A stretch of 64,000 bases of DNA from Paragorgia papillata (taxonomy: Eukaryota > Cnidaria > Anthozoa > Scleralcyonacea > Coralliidae). The notes beneath the pieces were generated by a model, which ran no database searches, had not been told where the DNA came from, and saw only the letters and a list, made by a program, of their open reading frames with translations. Positions 46,826 through 59,586 of the stretch are shown in pieces (within the stretch, counting starts at the first letter, position 1; each line of letters opens with the position of its first letter). Position numbers and translations under genes: made by a program. Location: assembly GCA_035771165.1 (NCBI GenBank), contig JAWNZC010000260.1:53659-117658 (forward strand), written 5' to 3'.

Positions 46826-48060
46826 ACATACTGCCGAAGCCACAATGAACGACGATCTTAAAAACGTTGAATCTTGGTTAAAGTGTTGAATCTTGGGTGT
46901 TGGTGGCACAGTGGTTAGTGCACGTACCTTTCACTCTGCGACCCGGGTTCGAATCCTGCACGGTTGCAGTTATCTGATTAAAAAAAATTCACCTTGGCCG
47001 CATGTGAGAAGAGTGCTTCCAGTTTGACTCTACCAAACACCGCAGGTTTCATCCGGGTACTCCGGTTTCCTCCTGTAGTAACACTGGACCAATGAGGGTG
47101 GGCCCTTACTGGACCTCTGAGGATAACAGTTTAGATATACCTGACAGAGCTATCCGTATAAATAAGATTAGTTTAGTTTAGTTTAGTTTTAGAATGATTG
47201 CCAACATTAAGAAGACCAAAAAAATGTTAATTGGTTCGCGTCCTGCTCTTAAAAAGGCCGAAAATCTGGGAAATATATCTTTCCAACAGTAAGATTGAGG
47301 AAGTATCCACCTTTGACTATCTTAGTCTCTGCATACATAATACGCTATCCTGGAAACCTCAAGTTGATCGGATATGTCAACGCTCGTATCCCAAACTGAA
47401 ATTACTGAATCGTATTTCAGGTTTTCTACCAACTGAAGTCCTTCTCAGAGTTTTATAAGCAAACAATCTTACCTATTATCGACTATGCTTCAATCGTATG
47501 GCATGATTGTGGGTCTGTTTCTTACCGACCGTGTTGAAAAAATTCAAAACAAGACAATGAGAACCATCTTACATGCTAACAGATCAAACTTGCACACAAA
47601 CAAATGCGTAACCGCCTGGGTCTCCTTACTTTACACAGCCGACGCCGCTTTTTAAGATATATTTTAGTTTTTAAAATTGTAAATAACATTGACTGTCCTA
47701 CGTATTTTAACGATTACTTTCTTTTAAGAAGTTCGTTAAGGGAAAAAACCCTTTCGAGATCAAACTTTGATAGACCTACCTAAAGTTAAAACTTCAACTC
47801 GGACAAACTATGTTTAAGTTTGTGGCAGCTCGTGACTGGAACTTGCTCCCGAAGTCAATTAGGGTCATTAAAGTTCTCAGTAGTTTTAAATACTTGGTTT
47901 TTAAATATCTTTTAGAAATTGACAATTCTTCACACAATTGTAGTTTATAATTATCAGTCTTCTGTTAAATTTTTATATTGTGTATATTGTGTCCCCAATT
48001 AGCTGTAATATATAGCTAAATACATTGACACTAAAATAAAGTTATTCATTCATATTGTAA
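46826..48060 (+). mobile_element. Truncated LINE split by a SINE, copy 4
   Basis: LINE remnant with the SINE inserted between AAAGT (46884) and AGAATG (47191), replacing four bases (CGAT). It keeps ATCGTATGG like copy 1, without the AT insertion of copies 2 and 3, but has several private one-base insertions (GGGAAATAT, TTTTATAAGC, CTGTTTCTT, CAAACTTG), so no long ORF remains. Confidence 0.8.
46885..47190 (+). mobile_element. tRNA-derived SINE
   Basis: About 300-bp insertion unique to copy 4. The head has an RNA polymerase III promoter: A box TGGCACAGTGGTTAG (46904-46918) and B box GGTTCGAATCC (46946-46956), about 42 bp apart. The body includes CCGGGTACTCCGGTTTCCTCC, and the tail is (TTTAG)n at 47165-47190. 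There is no clean target-site duplication; instead the 12-bp GTTGAATCTTGG flanking the insertion site is repeated at the 5' junction. The tRNA-like head lacks the acceptor fold of a real tRNA gene. Confidence 0.85.
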
Positions 48061-48171
48061 ATGAGAACTTCGATAGGTATATTTATGTTAATAATGAACT
48101 ATTTTACATACTGTTCACCCAGGTAAGACCAGCTATTACAGCTGAATGGGTCTTCACAGTTTAAATAAAGA

Positions 48172-48249
<78 letters not shown>

Positions 48250-48803
48250 GTAATCCTGCTTTCTGATTGGCTAACGAGCGGTCCTTATGAGGGCGTACGA
48301 ATCGCGCGAGTTTGAAACCCAAACGGAAAAGTTTTTAATTTTTCAAAGGCCGCCATTTAAAATCAATTGCAAAAATGTACTAAGAGGAAAGCCTACGTAG
48401 TGAAAGTGAAATCTGTTATCCAACAGAAGACTTTCCTCTTTCCTCTAACGAAGGTAAAACACTGACTTTTCGTTATCCACTATAAATACTGCAGTTGAGG
48501 ACCAAAACACGAGCGAATATATTGACGAAATCCAAATGTTTATGTAATAGATAAAGCTGAGCAGCGATCTGTATCTGATTTACAGGCGAGCTGCATTATC
48601 GCACTTATCAAATGGACGCATCTAAATCGCCATGTTTTGAAACAAAATTTTCAAGTTGGAGTGAATTTAGCTAAGAAATTGAGGAAAAAGTTTATGTAAA
48701 TCAGGACGAATCTGTATGCGATTTACAGCTATTGATTAAATATTTCATTTCTTTTTTTTTCACATACGATATCAATGTTATTAAAAGGTACTTTCTATCA
48801 ATA

Positions 48804-49603
48804 AATGAGTGAAGGGAAATTGAAGCCATATATGTACCTGATAAGAGTTAAATATCCTGATATCCAGTTTTTTTATGAATCTACAAAAGAGAAATGGCGA
48901 AGTCTACGAACCATCCTCCCTCAGTGACCTCAGAGAAGCTTACATAGATATTTAAACAATAAACATTCAAGTTTAAATCTTTTCCAAGACCAAGAATACT
49001 CAAAGGCTAGAGAGGTTCTTTTAGCAAGGAAAAGAGAGAGGTGCTGTAGCAGCACGCCAAGGAAAACGATCACAAGCTGCTAGAGAGTCCATTGACCAGA
49101 AGAAGACCTTGAAACCGGTTTGTTTGGTAACCAAGGACCCAAAGTTCTCCAAAAGACCGTTTGGTGGGTTCTTTCCCTTCATTTTGGATTCAGAGCTCGT
49201 GATGAATCCAGAAGATTAAAATGGGAAGACAGCTATTGGTAAAGACCCGGAAACTGGCAGCGAGTTGTTGATATGAAAGGGGATTCAAGACAAGACGCGG
49301 ACGACCAACATTAGACAGAGTGATGTCCAGTTCAGTTGTTTAATTTATTCGCCAGCCATCGACTAGACGGGTACAGAATTTTTACGCGACAAAGCAACAT
49401 GGCTGTTAACCACCCCGCGTAAAACAGGTTTGGTACACACAAAGTTTCATTGGGAAAAACGAAAATGAGAAGTTTCTTGTGAAGGTTGCGAAAGCCGCTA
49501 ATTTGCCAGGAAATTTCGGTAATCACTCGGGCAGAAAAACATGTATTTTGCATCTAATGGATACTTATGTTCTAGCGAATTACGTGGCTCAACTGAGTGG
49601 GCA
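48804..49603 (+). pseudogene. Tyrosine recombinase pseudogene, copy 4 (3' truncated)
   Basis: Runs from the N-terminal domain through the box I region and NHSGRK, then ends at LSGH, where the deletion joins the next unit. The nucleophile Tyr and tail are gone. The ORF 49479-49763 reads through the junction into HP1 sequence and is an artefact of it. Additional small indels in the N-terminal part (GAGAGGTGCTG) add to the shared stop. Confidence 0.8.
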
Positions 49604-50298
49604 TATTTCGTTTTTTAAGAAAAAAAAATATTATTTACCGTTTTGGTCGGTCCGTATATGGCGAAATATTTACACGGTCTCAAGTACGGCCCTTGGCCTG
49701 CGGCCTCGTGCCGTTTTTGAGACCTTGGGGAATATTTCTCTATACGGACCTCCCAGTCGGTAAATAATATATATGTCTAGAAGTTCTTTGTTTAGTCTAC
49801 AACGAGTTCATCTTATTTAGAGCATAGCCCACAGTTCCTACAACTACTGTCGAAGTTAGTTTTGTCATGAATATTGTAAATAAGTAGTAAGAGAGGATTT
49901 TTCTCATGCAATTATGGGTTCAATTTTCAAAAATCACTCGTAGTGTAAAATTCTTAATTGCACTCGCTATCTTATGATGACCTATACTAATCAGTTGAAT
50001 AAATGATGCGTCTGTTAGAACAATGAAATGACTGTGTGTCATGATATAAATACTTTTGTTCCACTTCTTTTTAATTCTGACTCTTCTAGCCTTCCAACAC
50101 TTCTTTTCAGAACTTTCCAACGTTATTGTTCACCATGCTAAATGATTTTTTCAACGCTATATAAATAAATGCTAGTTTAGTTGTTTTTTTCGCCTTTCCA
50201 AAGAAAAATACATCTGAAACTCGTATACCTGGGTGTTTTATTATTTGGCGAACCATCTATTAAATTCAGTGACGGTCTGCATTGTTTTTCTATTACAG

Positions 50299-50569
50299 GT
50301 TTAACGTCATTTTCAGATGTACCAGAAACACACCAGAGTTCTGCGAATAGCATTAGCGCGTCCGCCCTATCGCCACTTTCATTGCTAGGCACGAGAACAA
50401 AACAACGTTTTTCAGGAAGCAGTGAAAGTGGTGACGACATGGGACTCTCTTTCTATTCGATCCAGCAACACGTCTTTGATCATCGTACGAGCAATCGGAC
50501 ACCATGCAGCTTTTACCACATCACAAAATGTCCAGCCAACGCCCCAAAGTGTATCAACATCAACAACTA
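50299..50569 (+). pseudogene. Exon A, copy 5 (frameshifted)
   Basis: Splice signals are conserved, but an extra G (ACATGGGACTC), a missing base near GATCATCG and an extra T (GCTTTTACC) shift the frame through the second half. Retains the Ala and Thr variants of copy 1, supporting the copy 1/5 relationship. Unlike the rest of copy 5, this region is otherwise clean, so the shifts may be real. Confidence 0.5.
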
Positions 50570-53022
50570 GTAAGTACTAACTATATATGACAAATGATGA
50601 TGACGATGATGATCATGTGACGATGATGTTGTCCACTTTGTATTTAGGGACTATTGATATAGCTTTGTGTGTATTATATATATATATAAAACTCGTAAAA
50701 ACCAAGGAAATCAGTCAATAAGTTCGTTATTTAACAAATAGATGATATTTTTCCGTGCGTATGTACTGTAATAACGCACAGATGACGTCACAGCGTGTAA
50801 AGAACAAAAAAGTACGCCACGAGACGCAGTCGAGTGGCGTGACTGTTGTTCTTTACACGCTGTGACGTCTTCTGTGCATTATTACAGTACACACGCACGG
50901 AAAAAATGTCAACGAAGCCCGGATAGCGCTATTCACTGGATAGCGATTTTTTCAACCTTCGTAAAAATGGTCACAATAGATCTTAAAAACTTCAGTTTAT
51001 AAATACCAAATCCTAATCTGAGGTCATAACAATCAACGGCCAATTTTACGAAGGTTGAAAAAATCGCTATCCAGTGGATAGCGCTATCCGGCCTTCGTAC
51101 AACCGGTCCCAGGACAATATAGCTGTCTAATCATGTCTCAAATATATGAAGGTATTACATATACTTTACCTCAAGTTAATAAGTCTATCTACTTAAAAAC
51201 TGTTTCACTCGTGTTTTAAAAACACTCGTGAAATTAAACCTTAATTTTCCTCGGCCCCATGCAATTACCTATTCAAAGTGAATTCTTTCATCACTTTCAT
51301 GTTTAAATGAAACGAATTTTTTCCGACTTTTGTCAAATATTGAGATAAATGCGTTTGACTTGTTGGAGGTAACTAAAAGCGTTATAATCATGCGCGACTG
51401 GAAAAAGTGTTTGTGAAGAAACCAATATTACGTTACAAATATACTTCTAGAAAGTTTCAAATGATAATGATAACAAAGTAAAAGGCTTCAAAGATCATGG
51501 AAATGTATAGGAGCAGATTTCTCAGCTTCTTTTGTAAGTGACACGAGCTCTTTGCTTGTCAATTAAATCTTCAGAGTAAAGAAAAGCAGCAGCAATAACT
51601 AGGTCATCATCATCCATCTTGTTTCTGACTGCAGAGTCGAACTCGAATATAATAAAAATCTAAACACCATTCAACACACGGGTGTAACCCAGTCCTCTGC
51701 GCGGGTTTACTCGTACTCGAACTCGCACTCGCACCAAAGCTAAACCTCCCTAGTATTTCATTTCATACTACAATTACTGCACTCAATTACACGCTATCGC
51801 ATCCTCTACTGCACTGTGTATGCTACTGCGAGTTCCTGCATAGTGTACTGCAAGCCAGCGCACTCTACCGTTCGCTATCGCTATGCTCTACTTCACGCTA
51901 ATGGCACTCTGATAGTCTAAATGTTTCCCTACTGCAAGCTTGTGCCCTTTTTCACGCCATCGCATCCTCTAGTGCTAGTTCTGTATGCTCACTTCACCCA
52001 ATATATCGCATGCTGCACTGCCACACTTATTGCAGACGTTTCCTGCAAGTTATGGTGCACTATACTACACGCTATATCTTGCACTCCTTCACGCAACTGT
52101 TTTACTCTATTGCACTCTGCTGATGTACATGTACTGTACTGTACTTAATTTTATCGAGAAGCTTCGTGTGATTAGGTATTAATAATTATAGCGGGTAATA
52201 AAATTATTCTAAGAGTTATGTTATGTCCAGAAAATGTCGAAAGTACATGTCCCTTATCACGGTCGATGCTCGAAACATTCCAATTTTCCTCGTTCTATCG
52301 CTGTACCTGTTGCTTTCTTTTTGTAAACACAGGCAAAAGTTTGTATAATTTTCTACAGTATTAATTTTCCACTAATAGTTTACACTCCTTCAAAAGTTTA
52401 TAATTAGTTTCAAAGTAAACAAAAAATAACCATTTTCGAACGGGAAAAAACTTGCAGATTTGTTGGAAAAAAAGTCACTACTCTTGAGGTTCAATGTTGC
52501 TAAGTAAAACAAAGCGATCGAATCACCATTGATGATCAAAGTACTGCTGATCAAAGAACCAATTTTGCCCTGAATACCTAAAAAAGCCCTCTGCATCTAG
52601 CCAGTCATATTCAAATAATTTTGCCATGTATATTATCTAATAAAATCAACTCCTTACGAAAGATTCGTCAGCTTCGATATCATTCCTCAGTGCAATTTAT
52701 GTTTCATATGCTGGCTAAGTGGTTTTAGCGATCTCCCCAACTCGCGGGCACCTCTTTTTCGTACATTGACTCTTGTGGGCTATAGCTATTTGGTCAACGC
52801 CCCTCTGCTGTAGTGCTGTGCAAACGCAGGAATTCCTTTTCCTTCTGGCTAACACCATGGGTGTACTTTCTGTATGTTCAGTCGGCCTAACATCAAACGT
52901 ATGAAATAACTGTGAAGCTTTCTTGTGGCATATTTGAGACCAAACTAAATTTCTGAATACTCGTGTTCCCAGGCGCTTATGCTTTTTCCACGTCAGATTA
53001 TCTATGTACTTTTATCTTATAG

Positions 53023-53229
53023 ATGATGCTGCTAAATGTAAGAAAAGCTGTTGAACAAAGGAAAGCTTCTGTATGCTGAGCTCAAAGTATCGTCTGGACC
53101 GTGGCCTTAGAGAAAACTATAGCCAATGGCAAAACAGGCCAACTTATTGATGATGGAAACAGAACAAGAAGCACACATTTATAGAGCTTATTCAGCAAAA
53201 GCGCAAAACAAACAGCAGATGATATTGAA
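53023..53229 (+). pseudogene. Exon B, copy 5 (3' deleted)
   Basis: The acceptor and first half are recognisable despite many inserted bases. At about 53229 the sequence GATGATATTG joins the equivalent of 4005 in copy 1 through a short filler (AAGTAGATAGGAAATAGG), removing the second half, the donor and the ATG of the neighbouring short ORF (about 340 bp). Confidence 0.7.
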
Positions 53230-54346
53230 GTAGATAGGAAATAGGGAGTGAAGATCAGAAGCGGATTAATCCGGCGGATTTGGGCTCGTTTTGTTGACGC
53301 TGTAAAACCTCAGAAAAAAAAACAAGCGAGTCTACACATACATCTCGTTAGAGTTTAAGAAAGCACGTGTGTGAAGGAGAAATCTTGGTTGTGTTTGATA
53401 AGCGAAAAAAGTTTAGCGAACCTTCGAACTGATGACTGGTATGAATATTTACTAATTTTACCTAACTTTGAAATAATAAACTTTCTAAAGGCTTCTCAAC
53501 ATTTATAATTGTATTAATAAAACAATTTTTGAAGTCAGGTTATCGCATGATCTATCAAAAATTATCAAGTCCTCTGTTTGTGTTATCCGCCTCTGGCCTT
53601 CGGCTTCGGCAGATAACACAAACCTCGGCCTAGATAATTATTGATATCATGCTCAAACATCATCCAATAATTGTATATTATATGACTAATTTCGTAGAGC
53701 GGCCTGGATACCGCAACATCCAGGAATCTGATTGGTTGGCTACTAAAACAAAATAAACATCAGAACTTCCAGTTCTAACTGAGCATGGCTGTTTGTAAAC
53801 CAGGGACCGTGGACCCAGGGATTCATGCTCACTGATCTCTGTATAAATTGGATTGCTCATCAAATAACAATTGTCAGATGTTAATTTACTACTTGCAAAC
53901 CAGAAGGAAAATGACAAGAAAATACATGTTCGAAATTGTCAACTGCATACTTCAAGTACTTTGTAATGGAACATGCATGTTGTTACTCGTCTTTAATGAA
54001 ATTACATGGACTGGTTTCGTTGGTTTTTTCCGTGTTTTTGTGATATCGACCAAGTTTATCGATTACAGTAGTAAAAAACTACGACAATGACACGTTGTGC
54101 ATGGTTAGAAATAAAACGACAAATGCAAAAACTAAGCTTCCTAAACCTTTTACAGTTGTTTTTTTGTTTGATACCAATAGCAAAAAAAAATTTAGTGTGT
54201 CTTGTTTTGGTCATCTTCGTCCTACGAAAACATACAAATATTTCCGTGGCCTGCCATCTTGGTACTCCAAATTCGTCATCTCCTGTGGCTTCATGTTTGG
54301 CGCCGGATGAGCAATCCAGTTATATAGAGTTCAGTGGAATTTAGTG

Positions 54347-56016
54347 TAAAACCTCATGAACCTCGCAAAATTGGACAGGGGCAGTTCGGAAATATGATTT
54401 CCCGGGTGCGGGGGGCCGTTTCTAAATCGAACAGTCAAACATATGTGATAAAACACAGTAAAAATATGCGGGAGAGTCAATATATAGCACACTCGACCAG
54501 ACAGTTGCTAAAACTATTCGGATTGGAATTCCAACTGAATCGTGTAAATACTAATTTTAGGCTTAGCGACACGCTGACGCATCAGCTACCTCGTTTCGTT
54601 TGTACGGTGTGCGGCCACATCTATAAAGCAGAGTTTCGAAACACGAGTCGAAGCAGAGTAGACATGATAAAAGAATAATCTTCGCAGAGAAAAATAGAGG
54701 CTGGCTCGTCGTTTTTATTTGTGATCAAGGACAAGAAAAACTTCTCGTAAACGTCCTGCCAGTTGCCGCATATTTTTTAGGTCGGGATCGGAATTTACAC
54801 GTTACCCCGCTTACTTTTGTGTTCGGACGAACTGGTTTTTCTTATGAGTTATGCCTATCCGTCTTTTGTTCGTCTCTGCAGTTTGGGACGTGACGCAATA
54901 TTATTCACGAAAATGAAACTTCCTGCATAAAACGGACGGGTTTGCTGTGCCGATATATCGGTCTTTTAAACCAATATCGCACCTGATTGGTCAGTCGATT
55001 TTACGCCCTTGTTAACGGTATAGCACCCGATTAATTCAAATATTTTTTGCAGTCCAATAACAACATCATGTATCGCCATAACAGTGTCCTTTAAACAAAG
55101 TGTTTAAGAGTTTTGGTATCCAGAACGCACACATACGCAGGTATGTAAAGAAAACTTTTATAAAAACCTCATCGCCAAATTCAAGTACTTTTTCACTGTC
55201 GCGCTTGTTTAGGTGCGTGTTTCTCAGCCGAGTATAGCGTATATTTATTCTCGTCAAACTTTTTTCATTTGTCTATGCTTAACCAAACTCGGAGAGTCTT
55301 TGTTGGGCTCTCTGAATTCCTCGTCAAGCTAATGATACGAGCAAAATATAACTATATCGCACTTGATGTAACGTGTCTACTCTTCGAATCTTCTTAATCC
55401 AGATGGGAAGTTCGCAGCTTTGGATTGCTTGGAAATTGATTTATATTTAAAAACGTTCTAATAGGGCGTACTTTCTGATGTTGTAGCTTTGCAATTGTAA
55501 GCACTTTGGACATTCTCCTTCAAATAATATAATGGGAGGACACGGTTGCACGCCTCTTACCATTTACCACACTCGGTTGGTGTTAAATAAGGGGTTATTT
55601 AAAATAGCACATTTGTACACAATTTTTACATGCCTGCGTGTGTTCTGTATACCAAAAACTGCTTAAACACTTTGAATAACGGTCAAGTTATGGCGCTATT
55701 TGTTGTTTGTTTTGGACTTGTGTGAATTTATATGAAATTACTGGTTGCTACCCCGTTGCTAGGCGGAACGAAAAACTAACCAATCAGGTGCGACATTGGT
55801 TTAACGAAGTATACTGTGGGATAATGATATCGTTCTAGGTAACTGATTTGCGTCCGTGTCCGCTAAGCCTAGATGTAGTATGTTACCCGATTTGTGGGCA
55901 TTCAATCGGTAGTTTTAGCAACTGTCTGCTATTGACTCTACGCCTATATTTTATCGCATCGGTGTGTTGCATTTAGAATGGTCCTGTCCAATGTGGCGAG
56001 GGGTCTCCTGGTTTTA
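54347..56016 (-). mobile_element. Long-inverted-repeat THAP element, copy 5 (error-rich)
   Basis: Same ends (TAAAAC... and GGTTTTA) and order. The THAP region (about 55340-55575) is recognisable at DNA level, but inserted bases disrupt the frame, so no conclusion about its coding state is justified. Confidence 0.6.
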
Positions 56017-56100
56017 AATGGATTCCCGAGTTTACCACAGTCACTACACGTTATTAAAATACATGTATCTCATGTGTAAGTACAGCATGTTGTTTAAACC

Positions 56101-56650
56101 ATTAATAATATACATGAAAAATTATTTCGACTGTGATTGGCTGATTACAGTGCAGTTAAATCCCAAAACAACAGTGCTGAATTGTGTTATCACAGTGCAA
56201 AAATCTGTTAATCAACGTGCAGAAATCCTGTAATCACAGTGCAAAAATCTGTAATCACAGTGCAAAAATCTGTAATCACAGTTGGCCAAATATCTGTAAT
56301 CACAGTTGCAAAAATCTGGTATCACTAAAGAAACCAATCAAATTGATTGTACAGCGGATTTTTCCCGACAACAAACAAACAAAGATGGAGGCCAAGATTC
56401 GGCGGTTTTTTTGGGGAGATAATTTGTTCTCAAATTTGAAGCTAGTTTCTGCTTTAAGATTGCCAAGTGGAGTACCTTCAAGAAGACCAGTAAGCTGTAT
56501 TTATGCCTCGAGTAAACTTTTTAAAGTAAGTAAAGGAAGCGGAAGCGTTTTTTAATAAATAAATTATGCGAGGAGATGGACGGCTCTAAACACGTTCGTT
56601 AAAATGTTTAGTACAGTTGTTTTGAAAATATTTTCATGTATATTATTAAT
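56101..56650. mobile_element. MITE-like insert with perfect 20-bp inverted ends (copy 5 only)
   Basis: ATTAATAATATACATGAAAA at 56101-56120 is exactly reverse-complementary to 56631-56650. The interior contains a 21-bp tandem repeat and a stretch near 56385 starting ATGGAGGCCAAGATTCGGCGG that reads openly for about 50 codons with a possible donor (AAAGTAAGT at 56523). It might carry a captured first exon, or be chance. Confidence 0.75.
56189..56326. repeat. Tandem repeat, about 21-bp unit, about six copies
   Basis: Unit ATCACAGTGCAAAAATCTGTA repeated about six times with variants (AACGTGCAGAAATCC, GTTGGCCAAATATC). Direct repeats lack inverted symmetry and unique spacers, so this is not a CRISPR-like array. 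Confidence 0.85.
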
Positions 56651-56652
56651 AA

Positions 56653-56823
56653 GTAATAGCATGGTTTATCGTGAAATTTGGGAAAAAACATGCACTCGGG
56701 AGTTTGTTCAAATACTTCAAAATAGAACTCGTCCTTCGGACTCGTGCTATATAGGACAGTATTTGAAAAACTCACTCGTGCTTGTCTTTTACCCAAATTG
56801 CACTCGTAACCATGCTTGATTAC
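56653..56823. mobile_element. Second foldback insert (copy 5 only)
   Basis: GTAATAGCATGGTTTATCG at the left pairs with the reverse complement of CGTAACCATGCTTGATTAC at the right. Arms are about 75 bp, with the GC-rich centre CTCGTCCTTCGGACTCG. It directly adjoins the preceding MITE; both sit where copy 1 has ACCATTTAACAGC. Confidence 0.75.
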
Positions 56824-57699
56824 CTATACTTAAACAGCTTTTATTCTGCATTTGATATTACTTTATGTACTAACGGTTCAAAATGCCCAAAAGGTTTGCA
56901 ACGTAATATTATAACAGTCGTTGTACTTCTCACAGTCACTGTAATAGATTTCTCAGATATTTTGGTTCCAAGTACTTAATGCACAACCGTGAACAATATG
57001 TCAAACAAAAGAATTGAATATTGCCGTTTGGAGTAAAAAAATGTAAGATTTAAGGCTGTAACGGAAAGTACTTCCAAAAATGGTAAAACCTTGCTCTGCG
57101 ATTTTTCCACAAGAAAGGTATGTGGCGAATACGAGCCTATACTTTGTCAAAAGTTTTTACAGAACGTTCGCATCAGCTTATACACTCCCTCCATCCGTGC
57201 TAAAAACCTCGGTCAGATATTTTACTATTATAGATCCCGTGCTTGGCCAACAAGTAGTTAATAGCCCAGGAACGTTTATTATTGATTTAAATAGCAGAAA
57301 CACTCGATAAAGCAATAACCGTCCCGCCTTGTCGTGTTTTAGTCCTTTACGCGCGTCGTCCGACACCAGTCTCGCATTTGTGAGCCATGTAATAATATAA
57401 CAATAGAGTTGAGGATTTCGGGGGCATAACTGTTTTTCTCCGGCGCGTTCAGGCCTCCATTTACCCCGAACGGAAGGCGATCGTTTAAACTTCTTAGCTT
57501 GGAGAAGGGGCCAAGAACATATTTATGCCCAAGAACATTCCACTGTTATCTTTTATTATCCCCAAGACCGGGCGATGGGTGGCTAATCTCGACACGCGTT
57601 GAGTACACTTACACGCAAAACTTCACGCGAGATGAAAACCTGAAAGTAATTCTGAAACATGTCTTTATATTATATATATCTATATATTCTATATATATA

Positions 57700-58606
57700 T
57701 ATACACCAAAGTCCATATGAAGTATCTAGTGTTTACCTTTAAAGTCTTCGCTACCAGAGGTTTCACCCTAAACGGGATCATCAGAGCGACTGAATAATTA
57801 TCGGTTATGTGGGCTGCTTAAATGCGTTGGTGGGGTGCATGGGTGTGGGTGTTGGATCCCGAAATCACACAACTAAAACAATCAAAGGAATTGCGCGCAA
57901 CGTTTCGACGCCTACACACACGCTCCAAATGACTCCGCCGGACGTTTCGACGCCCACACCCACGCCCCAACTAACGCATTTAAGCAGGCACTAACCGATT
58001 TTTTCCAGTCGCCTGATGATTCCGTTAGGGTGACACACACAACTACGGTGAAACCTCTGGTAGCGAAGACTTTAAGGTTAAAACTATACTTTATACTTTG
58101 TATTTTGCGTATCTATATATGGTATTGAGCACTCTCTACAATTTCGTGAACCTATAAAATCACATAACTTATATTTATATAGTATATATAAATATATTAT
58201 ACAAAGTATGAATGTATAGTTTTACCTTAAAGTCTTCGTTACCAGAGGTTTCACCCTAAACGGGATCATCAGGCGACTTGAAATAATTATCGGGTTTGTG
58301 GGCTGCTTAAATTGCGTTGGTTGGGGCGTGGGTGTGTGCGTCGAAACGTCCGGGCGCTATTCCTTTGGAGCGGTGGGGGTGGATTGTGGGATCGTCGAAA
58401 CGTTGGCGGGGCCGCCATTCCTTTGATTGTTTAGAGTTGTTGATCCGAAAATCTGTTTTAGTGCCGACAGGTCGAAACTATTTCTGATCTTTTGTTTTGT
58501 TAAAAGTTGTTAGTCTGCCTTCATGATGAAAAGTTTTTCGTGCCAAACAAAAATTGCATTTATATGGTATTGAGCACTCTCTAACAGTCGTGAACCAAAA
58601 CTCACT
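57700..58606. mobile_element. Penelope-like tail, copy 5, with internal inversion
   Basis: Forward sequence to about 57855, then an inverted copy of the same tail at 57880-58105 (reading ...GACGTTTCGACGCCC..., ...GATGATTCCGTTAGG), a short forward piece (58110-58165), a TA-rich stretch, and the complete forward tail again at 58200-58600. Other copies have only a single forward tail. Confidence 0.75.
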
Positions 58607-59586
58607 ATATATATATATATATATATATAACTTATATATATATGTTATCAAATCGACACAGCTTGCGCAGTTTTTTTTTTTCGGATAGCAGGTACTGGTA
58701 ACTATCCTGTTAAAAATTATTCAAATTATTTAAATTTAAGTCAGCATAGTATAATCCTTAATAAGTTCGGTTGGATTTGCGAAAATAACGTTTTTCAGCC
58801 GATCACGATCATGACGAAAGAAATCTTTGCCAAGAAAAAATGGTTTCAGCTATATCTGTTACATTAAACATTACTATGGAACAAAACTGACCAAAGAAAG
58901 AAGGCTAAGAAGAGGCTGTGACAGCAATAGAGACAGCAGGGAAGAGGCAACAATAAACATGAACTTAGGACCACTGAAAAAAGACTAACAATTTCATGCA
59001 CTTCAGACGTAAAACGATGACGACCGAAATGTATCTGATAAGAACAAGGATGTGTCCTGGAAATGTTCAAAGCTGGTAAAGAATTCTGCTCTGGTGTATT
59101 CTTTCTTAACTCGAGAGCGTGAACGATGAGAAAATTAGGAAACAAGCGGCTTTTTAGATCATGAGGGAGAACTGAATGATGGCCTTGTCAAAGTTATTTA
59201 GTCACCAACGAAAAAAGTAAGAAAACCGCGAACTAAGAAAAGACAATCCGAAAAGAGTAGACTGAATTGGCAGTGTTTGTGTGTTTGATATTGAGCAGAT
59301 AGAAAGTTTAATAACGGTAGGAGTTTCGTATATATATTACCAGTTTAGCTGAGGTAAAACGAAAGAAATCATGAAAATGAAAATCAATATAAATAATATT
59401 CTTGTCTAGCATTTGTCTTTGGACGATAGGTCTGTTGGCATTGTATCTTTTCTTGGCTCACTATTTATATCTGTATTTTGAATGAGAATTTGTCATTTAG
59501 TTCATCTACGGGGTTTTTTTTTTTAATATAGGACTATGCATGGTCTTTCGCCTTTCTGTCTGTCAATACATGACAACAGATGATAA

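Larger units (their letters stand above)
37790..49603 (+). repeat. Array copy 4 (subtype II, SINE insertion, 3' deletion)
   Basis: Fourth copy. Normal up to the LINE, which is split by a SINE at 46885-47190. One 42-bp repeat is lost in the Penelope tail, and a stop replaces codon 2 residues into the leader ORF at 48375. The right end is cut: at about 49603 the recombinase sequence (GTGGGCAT) joins directly to the ATTTCG stretch that belongs about 120 bp into the next unit, removing about 550 bp. Indels relative to the other copies become more frequent between about 47270 and 49450. Confidence 0.92.

Noticed and set aside
46901..46960. Possible tRNA gene
   Set aside because: A and B boxes are present, but flanking sequence does not form acceptor or anticodon stems and a SINE body with (TTTAG)n tail follows.
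49479..49763. Apparent fusion ORF joining recombinase to downstream sequence
   Set aside because: It reads across the copy 4/5 deletion junction into a foldback element, so it is a by-product of the deletion.
56189..56326. CRISPR-like look of regularly spaced repeats
   Set aside because: The repeats are contiguous 21-bp units without unique spacers, in a eukaryotic MITE; there are no cas genes.
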